Positions 1 through 9,406 of a DNA stretch of 45,962 bases are shown here, one piece after another (the stretch's first letter is position 1; each line of letters begins with the position of its first letter). The notes beneath the pieces were generated by a model. That model made no database searches. It was not told the origin of the DNA and saw only the letters and a program-made list of their open reading frames with translations. Origin of the DNA: Verrucomicrobiaceae bacterium (GTDB taxonomy: Bacteria; Verrucomicrobiota; Verrucomicrobiia; Verrucomicrobiales; Verrucomicrobiaceae); contig CANNQP010000036.1 of the NCBI GenBank assembly GCA_947507875.1, positions 1 through 45,962 of the forward strand, read 5' to 3'. Both the position numbers and the translations under genes were made by a program.

Positions 1-1
1 G

Positions 2-478
2 GACACCTCGGTGATTCTGAACCTGTGCTTTCTGGGTCAGGAAGCCTTGCTGTCCCAGCTTTTCGGCACCGTTTACGCACCGCCGCAGGTGGAGGCGGAA
101 TTTGAGCGCCTCGCAGCGGTGGATGCCCGGTTTCAGGGCTTGGTGTTTCCCGCCTTCATTCAGCGCTGCCCGCCGAAGACCACGGCGCATGCCTGGGCTC
201 ACTCGCCCGTGCTTCATGGCGGTGAAGTGGCGGCGCTCTCGCTGGCCTTGGAGCTGGGAGCCGATCTAGTGCTGATGGATGAGAAGGAGGGGCGTGCCGC
301 CGCGGCGGCCCTGCATCTGCGCACCATGGGGCTGCTCGGCATTTTGGCGCAGGCCCGCAGCCGCTCGCTCATTCCCGCCATCTCGCCCTTGCTGGATCGC
401 CTTCAGGCTGAAGCCCGCTTTTGGATCTCTCCGGCACTCAGGCAGGCAACACTGCATGCCGCTGGTGAAATCGTCTGA
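2..478 (+). CDS. PIN-domain (DUF3368-like) putative ribonuclease toxin, 5' partial
   Basis: The frame is open to the left edge. Reading from base 2 gives DTSVILNL, the typical beginning of a PIN domain in which the first Asp is a metal ligand, so the true start lies just outside the window and the GTG at 11 is probably internal. Later acidic positions (GGEVAALSLA, then the Asp-Glu pair in VLMDEKEGR) match the second and third acidic clusters of PIN folds, and the spacing resembles the DUF3368 family. PIN toxins are magnesium-dependent RNases normally encoded just after a small antitoxin, which would lie outside the window. The gene ends 16 bases before hsdM on the same strand, so co-transcription is likely. 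The family call is from motif pattern only. Confidence 0.75.
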   Translation, partial: DTSVILNLCFLGQEALLSQLFGTVYAPPQVEAEFERLAAVDARFQGLVFPAFIQRCPPKTTAHAWAHSPVLHGGEVAALSLALELGADLVLMDEKEGRAAAAALHLRTMGLLGILAQARSRSLIPAISPLLDRLQAEARFWISPALRQATLHAAGEIV

Positions 479-494
479 CTTTTCCGCTCCTCTC

Positions 495-1970
495 ATGTCC
501 ACTGACAGCATCATTTCCAAAGTCTGGGGCTTCTGCACCACGCTCCGTGACGACGGCGTGGGCTATGGCGACTACCTCGAACAGCTCACCTACCTGATCT
601 TCCTGAAGATGGCGGACGAGTACAGTCGCCCGCCGCACAATCGGAAGATCGGTGTGCCTGCTGAATACTCGTGGCCCACGCTGAAGAAGCTCAAAGGTGC
701 AGAGCTGGAGGTCCACTATGTCACCACCCTGCGGGAGCTGGCGAACCGGCCCGGTATCCTGGGGCAGGTCTTCACCAAGAGCCAAAACAAGATCCAGGAC
801 CCCGCCAAGCTGGCCCGCGTGGTGGAGATGGTGGATCAAACCGAATGGGTGACGATGGGAGCCGATGTGAAGGGCGACATTTACGAAGGCCTGCTGGAAA
901 AGAATGCCGAGGATACCAAGAGCGGAGCGGGTCAATACTTCACGCCGCGTGCGCTGATTCAAGTGATGGTGGAATGCCTTCGCCCGCTGCCGGAGAAGAC
1001 CATCGCCGATCCGGCCTGCGGCACGGGCGGCTTCTTCCTCGTGGCCTATGATTTCCTCAACAAGCCGACGCTGAACAAAGCGCAGAAGCTGTTCCTCAAG
1101 AAAGAAACCTTTTACGGCCATGAGATCGTCGCCAACACGCGGCGGCTCTGCTTGATGAACCTGCTGCTGCACAACATCGGCGAGATCGACGGCGAGAGCT
1201 GCGTGTCGTCCACGGATGCGCTCATCGCTGACAACGGCAAACGCTACGACTACGTGCTGGCCAATCCGCCCTTCGGCAAGAAGAGCAGCATGACCTTCAC
1301 CAACGACGAAGGCGAGGAGGAGAAGGACGATCTCGTCTATAACCGGCAGGACTTCTGGGCCACGAGCAGCAACAAGCAGCTCAACTTCCTCCAGCACATC
1401 CGCACCATGCTCAAGACCACCGGCCAAGCCGCCGTGGTGCTGCCCGACAATGTGCTCTTTGAAGGCGGCGTGGGCGAAACCGTGCGGCGGAAGCTGCTGG
1501 AGAACACCGACCTCCACACCATCCTGCGCCTGCCCACCGGCATCTTTTACGCCAACGGCGTGAAGGCGAACGTGCTCTTCTTTGACAACAAACCCGCCGC
1601 CAAGGAGCCGTGGACGAAGGAGGTGTGGTACTACGATTACCGCACGAACATCCACCACACCCTGAAGCGGAAGCCGATGCGGGCCGAAGACCTCGCCGAC
1701 TTCATCACCTGCTATCACCCCGCCGACCGCCACCAGCGGAAGGAAACCTGGCACCCCGAAAAGAACCCGGAAGGCCGCTGGCGCAAATTCACCCACGCCG
1801 AGATCCTCGCCCGCGATAAAACGAGCCTGGACACCTTCTGGCTCAAAGACCAAAGCCTCGCCGACCTCGACAACCTCCCCGATCCCAAAGATCTCGGCGA
1901 AGAGATCGTCGAGAACATCGAGGCGGGTCTGACGAACTTCCGCAATGTGCTGGCGGCGCTGGGAGCGTGA
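495..1970 (+). CDS. hsdM: Type I restriction-modification DNA methylase, HsdM subunit
   Basis: The 491-residue protein is an N6-adenine methyltransferase of the HsdM type. The N-terminal HsdM_N domain (residues 5-130) is followed by the SAM-binding motif ADPACGTGGF (171-180) and the catalytic NPPF motif (257-260). ATG 495 was chosen because MSTDSIISKVWGFCTTLRDD is a standard HsdM N-terminus; the same frame runs further upstream only inside the PIN gene. The C-terminal LADLDNLPDPKDLGEEIVE region is a normal HsdM end, so the gene looks complete. HsdM usually works in an M2S complex that needs an HsdS specificity subunit, but no hsdS or hsdR follows: the next gene is convergent. Partners could lie left of the window, or this may be an orphan methylase. 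Confidence 0.93.
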   Translation: MSTDSIISKVWGFCTTLRDDGVGYGDYLEQLTYLIFLKMADEYSRPPHNRKIGVPAEYSWPTLKKLKGAELEVHYVTTLRELANRPGILGQVFTKSQNKIQDPAKLARVVEMVDQTEWVTMGADVKGDIYEGLLEKNAEDTKSGAGQYFTPRALIQVMVECLRPLPEKTIADPACGTGGFFLVAYDFLNKPTLNKAQKLFLKKETFYGHEIVANTRRLCLMNLLLHNIGEIDGESCVSSTDALIADNGKRYDYVLANPPFGKKSSMTFTNDEGEEEKDDLVYNRQDFWATSSNKQLNFLQHIRTMLKTTGQAAVVLPDNVLFEGGVGETVRRKLLENTDLHTILRLPTGIFYANGVKANVLFFDNKPAAKEPWTKEVWYYDYRTNIHHTLKRKPMRAEDLADFITCYHPADRHQRKETWHPEKNPEGRWRKFTHAEILARDKTSLDTFWLKDQSLADLDNLPDPKDLGEEIVENIEAGLTNFRNVLAALGA

Positions 1971-2011
1971 GAGGCTGTTTTCCCGAATTTTACTGATTCC
2001 GGACTTTGACC

Positions 2012-3094
2012 TCAGCTCTGTGGCAAAATGACCACGTCACTGGGAGCGGCCATGACGCGGGTTTCGGTGGGGGAGGGTTGGCGAATTTCGCGGGGGTTGG
2101 TTTCGCAGATCTTTAGGCAGAGGCCATCCGGCATCTGAAGATCATACTGGACGGTGGCACCGAGGTAGGTGGTGTCGGTGATGCGGCCCGGGAAGTGATT
2201 CGGTGAGCCGATGATGGGGCCAAAGCTGAAGGCCTCGGGCCGGATGCAGAGGGTCACGTGGCTGCCGATCGTGGGCTGCCAGTTCTTTTGGCTGGGCCGA
2301 GCGCGCACGCGACCCAAGGAGGTCTCGATGTCCCAGGCATGATCTTCCGGCGAAGGGCCGGTGACGGTGCCCTGAATCAGGTTGGCCTGGCCAATGAATT
2401 CGGCCACCATCGGGCTGGCTGGGTTGCGATAGACTTCCTCAGGCGTGCCGACCTGAGCAATCTGCCCGTCGTGCATGATGGCGAGGCGGTCAGCCATGCT
2501 GAGGGCTTCGTCTCGATCATGGGTGACGTAGATGCCGGTCAGGCCAAACTCTTTGCAAAGACGGCGGATCTCGGCGCGCATCTCATGACGCAGCTTGGCA
2601 TCCAGGTTCGACAGAGGCTCATCCAGCAGCAGGCAGCGGGGGCGAATGACCAGCGCGCGGGCCAGGGCGACGCGCTGCTGCTGCCCACCAGAGAGCTGCG
2701 CGATGCGCCGTGCGCCGAGACCACCGAGCTGCACGAGCTCCAGGGCCTGTTCCACCCGTTGCTTGATCTCTTCCTGCGGTCTGCGGCGCTCTTCGAGGCC
2801 GAAGGCGACGTTTTGGGCGACGTTCAGGTGTGGCCAGAGGGCATAACTTTGAAACATCATGCCCGTGCCGCGTTTGTGCGCGGGCAGGCGAGTGACGTCT
2901 TCTTCATCGAAAAAAAGGTGACCGCTGTCGGGCTGGTAAAAGCCAGCGAGGTGACGCAGCAGGGTGGTTTTGCCACAGCCACTGGGACCAAGGAGGAAGA
3001 AGAGCTCGCCTTGTCGGATCTCGAGGCTGATGCCCTGAAGCACAGGCTGGTTGCCGAAGTTTTTGCTGAGGTTTTGGATCGAGATGCTGACCAT
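2012..3094 (-). CDS. ABC transporter ATP-binding protein (PotA/FbpC-like)
   Basis: The 360-residue cytoplasmic ATPase subunit belongs to an import-type ABC transporter. It shows Walker A GPSGCGKT (36-43), the signature LSGGQQQR (134-141), Walker B CLLLDEP (154-160) with the catalytic Glu, and the switch His at about 192. The region after residue 235 has the TOBE-type extension found in the polyamine, Fe(III) and sulfate/molybdate importer subfamily. No permease or binding-protein gene is adjacent, so the substrate cannot be assigned. The start is supported by a perfect GGAGGT eight bases upstream. The gene begins six bases after the stop of the P-loop NTPase gene, so the two form an operon although their roles are not obviously linked. 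Confidence 0.9.
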   Translation of the reverse strand: MVSISIQNLSKNFGNQPVLQGISLEIRQGELFFLLGPSGCGKTTLLRHLAGFYQPDSGHLFFDEEDVTRLPAHKRGTGMMFQSYALWPHLNVAQNVAFGLEERRRPQEEIKQRVEQALELVQLGGLGARRIAQLSGGQQQRVALARALVIRPRCLLLDEPLSNLDAKLRHEMRAEIRRLCKEFGLTGIYVTHDRDEALSMADRLAIMHDGQIAQVGTPEEVYRNPASPMVAEFIGQANLIQGTVTGPSPEDHAWDIETSLGRVRARPSQKNWQPTIGSHVTLCIRPEAFSFGPIIGSPNHFPGRITDTTYLGATVQYDLQMPDGLCLKICETNPREIRQPSPTETRVMAAPSDVVILPQS

Positions 3095-3100
3095 GACGGG

Positions 3101-3745
3101 CTACCTCCGGCGTTGGGTGGCTTTGGCACGGCCTGATTTTTGCTGCGCGCTGCCTAACTCAGAGACGATGCCGTCCAGCACGGCGAGGGCGAAGGAGATC
3201 TTTTTGAAGAAGGAGGGGTTGTGCGGCACCAGGATGAAGCGGGGGTGATGGCTCCAAAGCGCACGTAGCTTGCCATCGAGTTCCACGGCTTGTTCCATGG
3301 TTTCATTGCGCACGGGATTGCCACCCTCGATCCCCATGCCCCCGACGGCAGCGCTTTCAAAAAAGATGACGGCATCGTAGCGGGCGAGTTCTGCTTTGAG
3401 GCTCGTGCCTAAAGCGCGAAAGAAGCCGCGTGGCTCGTCCGGCCAATAGGCGGCTCCATCCACGGTGCCACGGTCGCAGAGCAGGACGCGGTCTGGATAC
3501 AGGGCAGCTTGTACGTCTTCGAGATTTCGCTGCACGTGGTAAATGGCGCGTTGGGCAGCATGTACGGCGGTCGGCTGACTGACACGGGGAAAACCGCCGC
3601 TGAAGACCATGGTGGCGGCTTCGGGCACCAGAACGACCCGCTCGCCGATCTCACGACGGAAAAGATCGGCGGCGGTGGTTTTGCCACCTCCGGGACCGCC
3701 GGTCAGGACGATTCGGCAATGGCCGTGGTTCGTGGGTTTCATCAT
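3101..3745 (-). CDS. P-loop NTPase of the AAA_28 / kinase-like type
   Basis: The predicted protein has about 214 residues and a Walker A motif GGPGGGKTT near its N-terminus, followed by a glutamate/arginine-rich nucleotide-kinase-like core (VLVPEAATMV; LLCDRGTVDGAAYWP). This resembles the AAA_28 family of ATP/GTP-binding proteins, which are distantly related to thymidylate kinases and NadR-type kinases. Its substrate is unknown. The start was set at the double ATG at 3745/3742 because a longer in-frame version would run through the rplQ terminator hairpin at 3812-3846. It lies immediately upstream of, and probably in an operon with, the ABC ATPase. Function is unassigned beyond nucleotide binding. 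Confidence 0.8.
   Translation of the reverse strand: MMKPTNHGHCRIVLTGGPGGGKTTAADLFRREIGERVVLVPEAATMVFSGGFPRVSQPTAVHAAQRAIYHVQRNLEDVQAALYPDRVLLCDRGTVDGAAYWPDEPRGFFRALGTSLKAELARYDAVIFFESAAVGGMGIEGGNPVRNETMEQAVELDGKLRALWSHHPRFILVPHNPSFFKKISFALAVLDGIVSELGSAQQKSGRAKATQRRR
3103..3108 (-). promoter_or_regulatory. Shine-Dalgarno site of the ABC ATPase gene
   Basis: GGAGGT on the minus strand lies eight bases before the ATG at 3094 and directly next to the TAG stop of the preceding gene (3101-3103), which suggests translational coupling. It stands out because most other starts in this window have no recognisable Shine-Dalgarno sequence. Confidence 0.7.
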
Positions 3746-3811
3746 GGTGGAGACTGAGGCAATGCGGGGCAAGGCGTCAAGGCTGGCGGCAGCTTCTCTA
3801 GTCGAGGGTGT

Positions 3812-3846
3812 AAAAAAGCGCGGGCGCCCAGATGGGACGCCCGCGC
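3812..3846 (-). terminator. Rho-independent terminator of rpoA-rplQ
   Basis: On the minus strand a perfect 9-bp GC stem (GCGCGGGCG pairing with CGCCCGCGC, arms at 3838-3846 and 3818-3826) is followed by six T (3817-3812). It begins 30 bases after the rplQ stop codon and has textbook terminator form. Confidence 0.9.
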
Positions 3847-3875
3847 AGAGGGGATGAAGCAAGCTAAGCTTTGGC

Positions 3876-4307
3876 TTATTTGGCTTCAGCTTCCGCTGTC
3901 ACGGCTTCGGCTTCAGTTGCCTCAGCTTTTTGGGCAGGGGTCTTGGGCACGTAGGCGTCCACCCACTCGATGAAGGCCATCGGGGCGGAGTCGCTACGGC
4001 GTTGGCCGAGCTTGGTGATGCGGGTGTAGCCACCATTGCGGTCCTTGGAGGCGGTGGCGATTTCTTCGAAGAGCTTCTTCACCAGCTCCTTCTGATGCAA
4101 GGTGGCCACGGCCAAGCGGCGGGCGTGCAGATCGCCGCGCTTGCCGAGAGTGACCATTTTTTCTGCCAGTGGACGCACCGCCTTGGCCTTGGCCAAGGTG
4201 GTACGGATGCGGCGGTGTTCGATCAGGGAGCAGACGAGGTTAGCCAGCAGGGCCTTGCGGTGGGAGGCATCGCGCTGGAGTTTGGGGACTTTTCTTCCGT
4301 GGTTCAT
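3876..4307 (-). CDS. rplQ: 50S ribosomal protein L17
   Basis: The 143-residue protein begins [20 protein letters not shown], the hallmark L17 N-terminus, and has the conserved [20 protein letters not shown] and GGYTRI segments. L17 is a structural protein of the large ribosomal subunit. The final 25 residues form an Ala/Glu-rich acidic tail ([19 protein letters not shown]) beyond the usual L17 core. It follows rpoA by 42 bases on the same strand, as in most bacteria, and is closed by a strong terminator. Confidence 0.97.
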   Translation of the reverse strand: MNHGRKVPKLQRDASHRKALLANLVCSLIEHRRIRTTLAKAKAVRPLAEKMVTLGKRGDLHARRLAVATLHQKELVKKLFEEIATASKDRNGGYTRITKLGQRRSDSAPMAFIEWVDAYVPKTPAQKAEATEAEAVTAEAEAK

Positions 4308-4349
4308 GTTCTTGGGTCTCTAGGTCAGTGTTCTTGAAATTAGGGGGGA

Positions 4350-5465
4350 TTACTCGTCGTCGTCACCGCCGTCGAGGTTGTCATCGATGAGCTTAGCGAA
4401 ATCCATCGCGTCAGCTTCTTCATTGTCCTCAAGCAGGCTACTGCGGGAGAGCAGGGAGACTCCCCCTGGGTTGGCTTCAAGCAGCGCGGAGTCGAACTTC
4501 ATGCCGAGAGACAGACCCAGCTCGGCGAGCTTTTCCTTGATCTCGGTGAGGGACTTCTTGCCGAAGTTGCGGTAGCGCAGCATCTCGGCTTCTGTTTTCA
4601 TGGCAAGCTGTCCGACGCTGGTGATGTTGGCGTTGTTCAGGCAGTTGGCGGCACGGACGGAGAGTTCGATCTCGTTGACGCTCATGTTGAGCAGCTTGCG
4701 CAGCTCGGCGTTTTCTTCGCTCTGAGCTTCTGGAGCAGCTTCGAATTCCACGGCCTTGTCGTCGTAGTTCACGAACACATCCAGGTGGTGGCGCAGGATG
4801 GCGGCCGACTGAAGCAGGGCGTCTTGGGGGGAAATGCGGCCGTCGGTCCAGATGTCCAGCACCAGCTTGTCATAGTCGGTGTTCTGACCCACACGAGTGT
4901 TGTCCACGGCGTATTTCACGCGGGTGACGGGGCTGTAGATGGAGTCGATCGGGATCACGCCGATCGGCATGTCGGGGCGCTTGTTTTCTTCCCAGGAGGA
5001 GAAACCGCGGCCCACGCGCACTTCGAACTCGCAATCAAATTTGACCTTGCGATCGAGGTGGCAGATGACGAGGTCCTTGTTGATGACTTCGTAATGATTG
5101 TCATCCTTGATGTCACCTGCGGTGATGGTGCCATCTTTCTCCACGGAGATGGAGAGGAGGCGAGGCTCCTTGCTTTCACTGTGGTGAAGGAAGCGCACCT
5201 TTTTCAGATTCAGGATGATCTGCACGACGTCTTCGATGACGCCAGGGATGGTGGAGAACTCATGTTCGACTCCGCGAATTTTCACCGAAGTGATAGCGGC
5301 ACCTTCCAGAGAGGAGAGGAGTACGCGGCGGATGGAGTTTCCAAGGGTGTGACCGTAGCCTTTGTCAAAAGGCTCGGCGATGAACTGAGCGTAGGTTTCG
5401 GTGGCCGTGGCCTCGTTTTTAACGAGACGGTTCGGCATTTCGAATCGGGCGAGACGAGCTGGCAT
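4350..5465 (-). CDS. rpoA: DNA-directed RNA polymerase alpha subunit
   Basis: The protein contains the alpha N-terminal assembly domain (AEPFDKGYGHTLGNSIRRVL, residues about 30-50) and a C-terminal alpha-CTD (ELSVRAANCLNNANITSVGQ, then MLRYRNFGKKSLTEIKEKL) that contacts UP elements and activators. With the start at 5465 (MPARLARFEMPNRLVKNE) it has 371 residues; an alternative in-frame ATG lies at 5507, and the frame stays open further upstream without conserved sequence. A roughly 50-residue tail after the CTD ends in a strongly acidic stretch (DDNLDGGDDDE), longer than in typical alpha subunits. The usual upstream genes rpsM-rpsK-rpsD are absent; a divergent cell-wall gene is found instead. 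Confidence 0.97.
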   Translation of the reverse strand: MPARLARFEMPNRLVKNEATATETYAQFIAEPFDKGYGHTLGNSIRRVLLSSLEGAAITSVKIRGVEHEFSTIPGVIEDVVQIILNLKKVRFLHHSESKEPRLLSISVEKDGTITAGDIKDDNHYEVINKDLVICHLDRKVKFDCEFEVRVGRGFSSWEENKRPDMPIGVIPIDSIYSPVTRVKYAVDNTRVGQNTDYDKLVLDIWTDGRISPQDALLQSAAILRHHLDVFVNYDDKAVEFEAAPEAQSEENAELRKLLNMSVNEIELSVRAANCLNNANITSVGQLAMKTEAEMLRYRNFGKKSLTEIKEKLAELGLSLGMKFDSALLEANPGGVSLLSRSSLLEDNEEADAMDFAKLIDDNLDGGDDDE

Positions 5466-5715
5466 GTAGGGGAGTATGTTGTGCCGGGTTACCTCCGGGC
5501 GAGCCATCCATACCCCTGGGGAGGGGTGGATCCGGAAACCAACGGCGAGTGACACTATCAGAGGGCGGCTCGCGGGGGGCGGGACTATGGGGGCAAGCTT
5601 TCCGGGTGCAAGCGGGTTTTTGGCTAGTTTTTTCCTGCTGTGGACCTGGCTTGAAGGGGCACGAAGTCCCTGAGTGGGGTTGCCTGTGGGGCGGGATGCT
5701 CTTACTGAATGAGCT

Positions 5716-6696
5716 GTGATTTTCTTGTTAAGGCATTCTTTTTGCATGGTTCTTCTGCTTGCACTTGGGCCGCTGAAGGCTCAGCCAGCCGAGATCAGCG
5801 TCTCGCCGCCACCTCAAGACCGCACGACCATCCTGCGATTGCAGATCTACCTCGATCATGAACTCTTCAGGCCAGGGAAACTGGATGGAGCTGTGGGCGA
5901 ATTCACTTTCAAAGCCTTGGTGAACTTCAATCATGCACGCCAACGGCAAAACCTCTATGATTGGCGCTTTGCTCTCGACTTGGCGGCGAAAGAGGTGCCT
6001 GAAGTGTATGCGTCCTACCTGATCCCGGCGGAGATGCTCAAGTATGTGGACCCGAGTTTGCCGGAAAAGCCGGAGGACCAGGTCGCTTGCCCCTACATGG
6101 CCTATCGCAGCTTGGCCGAACTGGTGGCGGAGCGTTTCCACACCGACGAGGATTTTTTAGCCAAGCTGAATCCCGACAAAAACATCGCCCAACTCAAGGC
6201 GGGTGATCGTGTCATCGTGCCCAACGCATCCTCCTTTCGTCTGGAGGAGGTGAAGCCCCTGGCCAGCTACAAGAGCGATCCGGCCTTGAGCAAAAACACC
6301 GTTGTCATCGACACCACGGAGCGCATCGCGGTCGTCTATGGCCCCACCGAGCGGATGCTGGCAGCCTTTCCCATCACGCCTGGTAAGCCAGAATTCATCC
6401 CCTTGGGCGAATGGGAACTCCAGACGATCCTGAACACGCCGACATTTCGCTACGACAAGAAGTTCCTCGACGAAGGGGTGCGTGGTCGCGAGGCCCACCA
6501 ACTGCCACCCGGGCCCAATAGCCCCGTCGGCATCATTTGGTGCGGCATCAGCAAAAGTGGCATTGGTCTGCACGGTACTGCGGTGCCGCGCACGATCGGA
6601 CGCAGTCAAAGTGCTGGCTGTGTGCGCTTCGCGAACTGGGACGCCATCTGCCTTCCCCGCTTGATCCGTCCCGGTTCGCGCGTGATTGTGCGCTAA
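5716..6696 (+). CDS. Secreted L,D-transpeptidase (YkuD) with PG-binding and LysM-like domains
   Basis: The protein of about 326 residues starts with a short hydrophobic signal peptide ([15 protein letters not shown] region). An N-terminal peptidoglycan_binding_1-like segment (about 36-75: [19 protein letters not shown]) is followed by a LysM-like segment (about 130-170, ending [11 protein letters not shown]) and a YkuD catalytic domain (about 195-325). The catalytic motif HGTAVP...[10 protein letters not shown] carries His286 and the nucleophile Cys302. Such enzymes make 3-3 peptidoglycan cross-links or attach proteins to peptidoglycan in the periplasm. GTG 5716 gives a full signal peptide; ATG 5746 is an alternative start. 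It is divergent from rpoA, with about 250 bases between them. Confidence 0.9.
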   Translation: MIFLLRHSFCMVLLLALGPLKAQPAEISVSPPPQDRTTILRLQIYLDHELFRPGKLDGAVGEFTFKALVNFNHARQRQNLYDWRFALDLAAKEVPEVYASYLIPAEMLKYVDPSLPEKPEDQVACPYMAYRSLAELVAERFHTDEDFLAKLNPDKNIAQLKAGDRVIVPNASSFRLEEVKPLASYKSDPALSKNTVVIDTTERIAVVYGPTERMLAAFPITPGKPEFIPLGEWELQTILNTPTFRYDKKFLDEGVRGREAHQLPPGPNSPVGIIWCGISKSGIGLHGTAVPRTIGRSQSAGCVRFANWDAICLPRLIRPGSRVIVR

Positions 6697-6785
6697 TCTT
6701 GGATCGAAGGCCGCTGCCACACCGCTTGACCCCTCCCCCCGTCGGGGCTAATACCTGCGCCCCCAAACCGCCGCCTGCTTCCCGG

Positions 6786-8582
6786 ATGCCCATCGAACAC
6801 ACTCGCAATTTCTCCATCATCGCGCACATCGACCACGGGAAGACCACGCTCTCCGACCGATTGCTGGAGTTTACCAAAACCATCTCTCAGCGTGAGCAGC
6901 AGGATCAGCTTCTGGACGCCATGGATCTTGAGCGCGAGCGTGGCATCACGATCAAGGCGCACCCGGTCTGCATGAACTACAAGGCCAAGAATGGCCTGAA
7001 CTATAAGCTAAACCTGCTCGATACACCGGGGCACGTCGATTTCAGTTACGAGGTCAGCCGCTCGCTCGCGGCGTGCGAAGGTGCACTGCTTTTGATCGAT
7101 GCCTCGCAAGGTGTCGAGGCGCAGACCGTGGCCAATTTGAACCTCGCGATGCAGCAAAACCTGCACGTTATCCCTGTCATCAATAAGGTCGATCTTCCCA
7201 GCGCTGACATCGACAAGTGCAAGCGCCAGCTTGAGGACATCCTGCAGCTCCCTGCGGATGAAGCGGTGTCAGCCAGCGCGAAGATGGGCATTGGCATTGA
7301 GGATATCTTGGAAGCCATCGTGGCTTTCATCCCACCGCCCAAGGATCCTGGCGATGGCTACCTGCGCGCGTCGGTGTTTGATTCGGTGTTTGATGCCTAT
7401 CGCGGCGTCGTCAGCTACGTGCGTGTCGTCAGCGGCACCATCATTCGTGGGCAAAAGATCCGCATGATGGCTACCGGGTTGGATTATGAAATCAAAGACG
7501 TCGGCATTTTCCGCCCGAAGATGACTGCCTGTGAGAAGCTGGAGGCGGGCGATGTCGGCTACCTCATCGCCAACGTAAAAACCACCGCCGATGTGAAGAT
7601 CGGCGACACGATCACCGAGACCAAGCGCCCGTCCCCTGAGCCTTTGCCTGGCTTCAAGGAAATTCACCCACTCGTCTTCAGTGGCATCTACCCGGTCAGT
7701 ACAGATGACTTCGAGGCGCTAAAGTTGGCCGTAGGCAAGCTGCAGATCAACGACGCGGCCTTCACCTTCATGAGCGAAAGCTCTGCTGCGCTGGGCTTTG
7801 GCTTCCGTTGTGGCTTCCTTGGTCTTCTGCACATGGAGATCGTGCAGGAGCGCCTGCGCCGTGAGTTCAACATGGACGTGATCTCCACTTATCCGTCCGT
7901 CATTTACGAAGTTCGCAAAACCAATGGTGAAGAGATGATGGTGGACAATCCGACCTTCTTGCCGCCGGCGCAGGAGATTGATGAAATCCGCGAGCCGATC
8001 GTGAAGGTGAACATCATGATCCCGAACGAGTACATTGGCGACATGATGCAGCTGGTGATGGACAAGCGCGGCCAGGTCAACAACACCGAAACGCTCGATG
8101 ATCGCCGCGTGCTGCTGCATACCGTCATGCCGCTGAACGAGATCCTCGTGGACTTCAACGACAAGCTCAAGTCCATCACCCGCGGCTATGGCAGCATGGA
8201 CTATGAGCACGCTGGCTACCAAGCGGCTGAGTTGGTGAAGATGGACATTCTCATCGCGGGCGATCCAGTGGATGCTTTCTCCTGCATCGTGCATCGGTCG
8301 AAGGCTGAATTCCGTGGCCGTCAGCTCTGCGGTAAGCTGAAGGAAGTGATCCCCCAGCAGCTGTTCGTCGTCGCCATCCAGGCGGCGATTGGTGGCAAAA
8401 TCATTGCCCGCGAAAGCATCAGCGCTTTGCGCAAAGACGTGACCGCGAAGTGCTATGGCGGTGACATCACCCGCAAACGCAAGCTCCTGGAGAAGCAAAA
8501 AGAGGGGAAGAAGAAGATGAAGGCCATCGGCAAGGTGAACATCCCGCAGGAAGCCTTCATCGAGGTGTTGAAGAACAACTGA
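6786..8582 (+). CDS. lepA: Elongation factor 4 (LepA), ribosome back-translocating GTPase
   Basis: The 598-residue translational GTPase has G1 AHIDHGKTT near residue 13, G3 DTPGHVDF and G4 NKVD, followed by the domain order and C-terminal sequence of LepA ([20 protein letters not shown] then [17 protein letters not shown]). Length matches the family. EF4 binds stalled ribosomes and promotes back-translocation. ATG 6786 was chosen because [18 protein letters not shown] is the family N-terminus; there is no Shine-Dalgarno sequence before it. It lies about 90 bases after the transpeptidase gene and may share its transcript. Confidence 0.97.
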   Translation: MPIEHTRNFSIIAHIDHGKTTLSDRLLEFTKTISQREQQDQLLDAMDLERERGITIKAHPVCMNYKAKNGLNYKLNLLDTPGHVDFSYEVSRSLAACEGALLLIDASQGVEAQTVANLNLAMQQNLHVIPVINKVDLPSADIDKCKRQLEDILQLPADEAVSASAKMGIGIEDILEAIVAFIPPPKDPGDGYLRASVFDSVFDAYRGVVSYVRVVSGTIIRGQKIRMMATGLDYEIKDVGIFRPKMTACEKLEAGDVGYLIANVKTTADVKIGDTITETKRPSPEPLPGFKEIHPLVFSGIYPVSTDDFEALKLAVGKLQINDAAFTFMSESSAALGFGFRCGFLGLLHMEIVQERLRREFNMDVISTYPSVIYEVRKTNGEEMMVDNPTFLPPAQEIDEIREPIVKVNIMIPNEYIGDMMQLVMDKRGQVNNTETLDDRRVLLHTVMPLNEILVDFNDKLKSITRGYGSMDYEHAGYQAAELVKMDILIAGDPVDAFSCIVHRSKAEFRGRQLCGKLKEVIPQQLFVVAIQAAIGGKIIARESISALRKDVTAKCYGGDITRKRKLLEKQKEGKKKMKAIGKVNIPQEAFIEVLKNN

Positions 8583-8612
8583 TGCCTTGTCGTTTTTGCT
8601 GCGACGAGGTTG

Positions 8613-9311
8613 TTATTCTACCAGCCTGAGTTCCAGCTGGGAGGTCTCGATCATTCGGCTCGCCAGGGCAGGCAGATCATCGGTCATCGCGATACCGGGC
8701 AAGTTCCAGGTCAGCATTTCCCATTCCAGCCGCAGGTACTCCGCCGCCGCACTGGCCAGGCTGAGTTGGAAAAAATGCGCCACACCTGCCCACACCGTCA
8801 GGAAGTGACCGGGGGACTCGCCTGCTTGGCAGACAACTCGGTAGCGGCCCAGCCAGCCCTGATAGCGAGCGTGGCGTGTGGCTTGCAGCAGCAGCTCCCC
8901 TGCTTGGGTGCTGCGGTTGCTTTCATCTTCAGACAAACTCGCGGTAAACGCCAGATCAGCTGCAATCACGGCCTGAAGATCACCCTTTGCCGATGCTTGC
9001 CAAGCCTGGAGAAAGTGCGCGCGTAGGGAAGTGGGCAGGCGTTGATGGCCAAAATCTGACCAGAGGGCATGAGCCGTTCCCGCACGAGCGGTGCGAAGCG
9101 GACGGCAGTGGATGGCGAGGTTTTTCCGGCGAATGCCCGCGAGCAACCACCGCACCCATTCCAGCCCTCGGGCAAAGTCTTCCACAGCCTCCTCTTCTGG
9201 TTCCTGGGCCTCGGCGAGCACCGTCAGGTTGCGCAGTGGCGGTGGCGTGGATTCTCCACCCGCGGGCAGGCGCGGCTCAGCATCGTCCATTCGTTGCAGC
9301 AGGCGGATCAT
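8613..9311 (-). CDS. Hypothetical protein
   Basis: The protein of about 232 residues begins MIRLLQRMDDAEPRLPAGG and is rich in Ala, Leu, Arg and Trp. It has no signal peptide, no clear membrane segment and no motif I recognise; the composition suggests an all-helical soluble protein. The frame can be extended to a GTG at 9404, but that would run through a 16-bp palindrome and the extra residues look unlike protein, so ATG 9311 is preferred. It is the last gene downstream of the sensor/sigma/TonB-receptor cluster and might belong to it, although about 150 bases of hairpin-forming DNA separate it from the PNPOx gene. Confidence 0.55.
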   Translation of the reverse strand: MIRLLQRMDDAEPRLPAGGESTPPPLRNLTVLAEAQEPEEEAVEDFARGLEWVRWLLAGIRRKNLAIHCRPLRTARAGTAHALWSDFGHQRLPTSLRAHFLQAWQASAKGDLQAVIAADLAFTASLSEDESNRSTQAGELLLQATRHARYQGWLGRYRVVCQAGESPGHFLTVWAGVAHFFQLSLASAAAEYLRLEWEMLTWNLPGIAMTDDLPALASRMIETSQLELRLVE

Positions 9312-9361
9312 GAGATGGAAATCATGCCTTTCGATGAGTCGTGAATCAAACGCTTTGGCTC

Positions 9362-9397
9362 GGGAGTGGGAGTCCCGAATCCATGGATTCGCACTCC
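9362..9397. repeat. Inverted repeat around a 16-bp palindrome
   Basis: CGAATCCATGGATTCG (9376-9391) is a perfect palindrome. Its flanks GGAGT (9369-9373) and ACTCC (9393-9397) extend the pairing after a small internal loop. It lies between two same-strand genes and could be an operator or an RNA processing hairpin. Confidence 0.5.
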
Positions 9398-9406
9398 ATC
9401 GCACAT

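Noticed and set aside
438..1853. Long minus-strand frame opposite hsdM (471 codons)
   Set aside because: HsdM on the plus strand has clear motifs; the antisense frame is His/Val/Gly-rich with no recognisable domain.
8613..9311. Possible urease accessory protein UreF (attractive beside a nickel-type sensor)
   Set aside because: The UreF N-terminal and C-terminal signatures are not present; the resemblance is limited to an Ala/Leu-rich helical composition.
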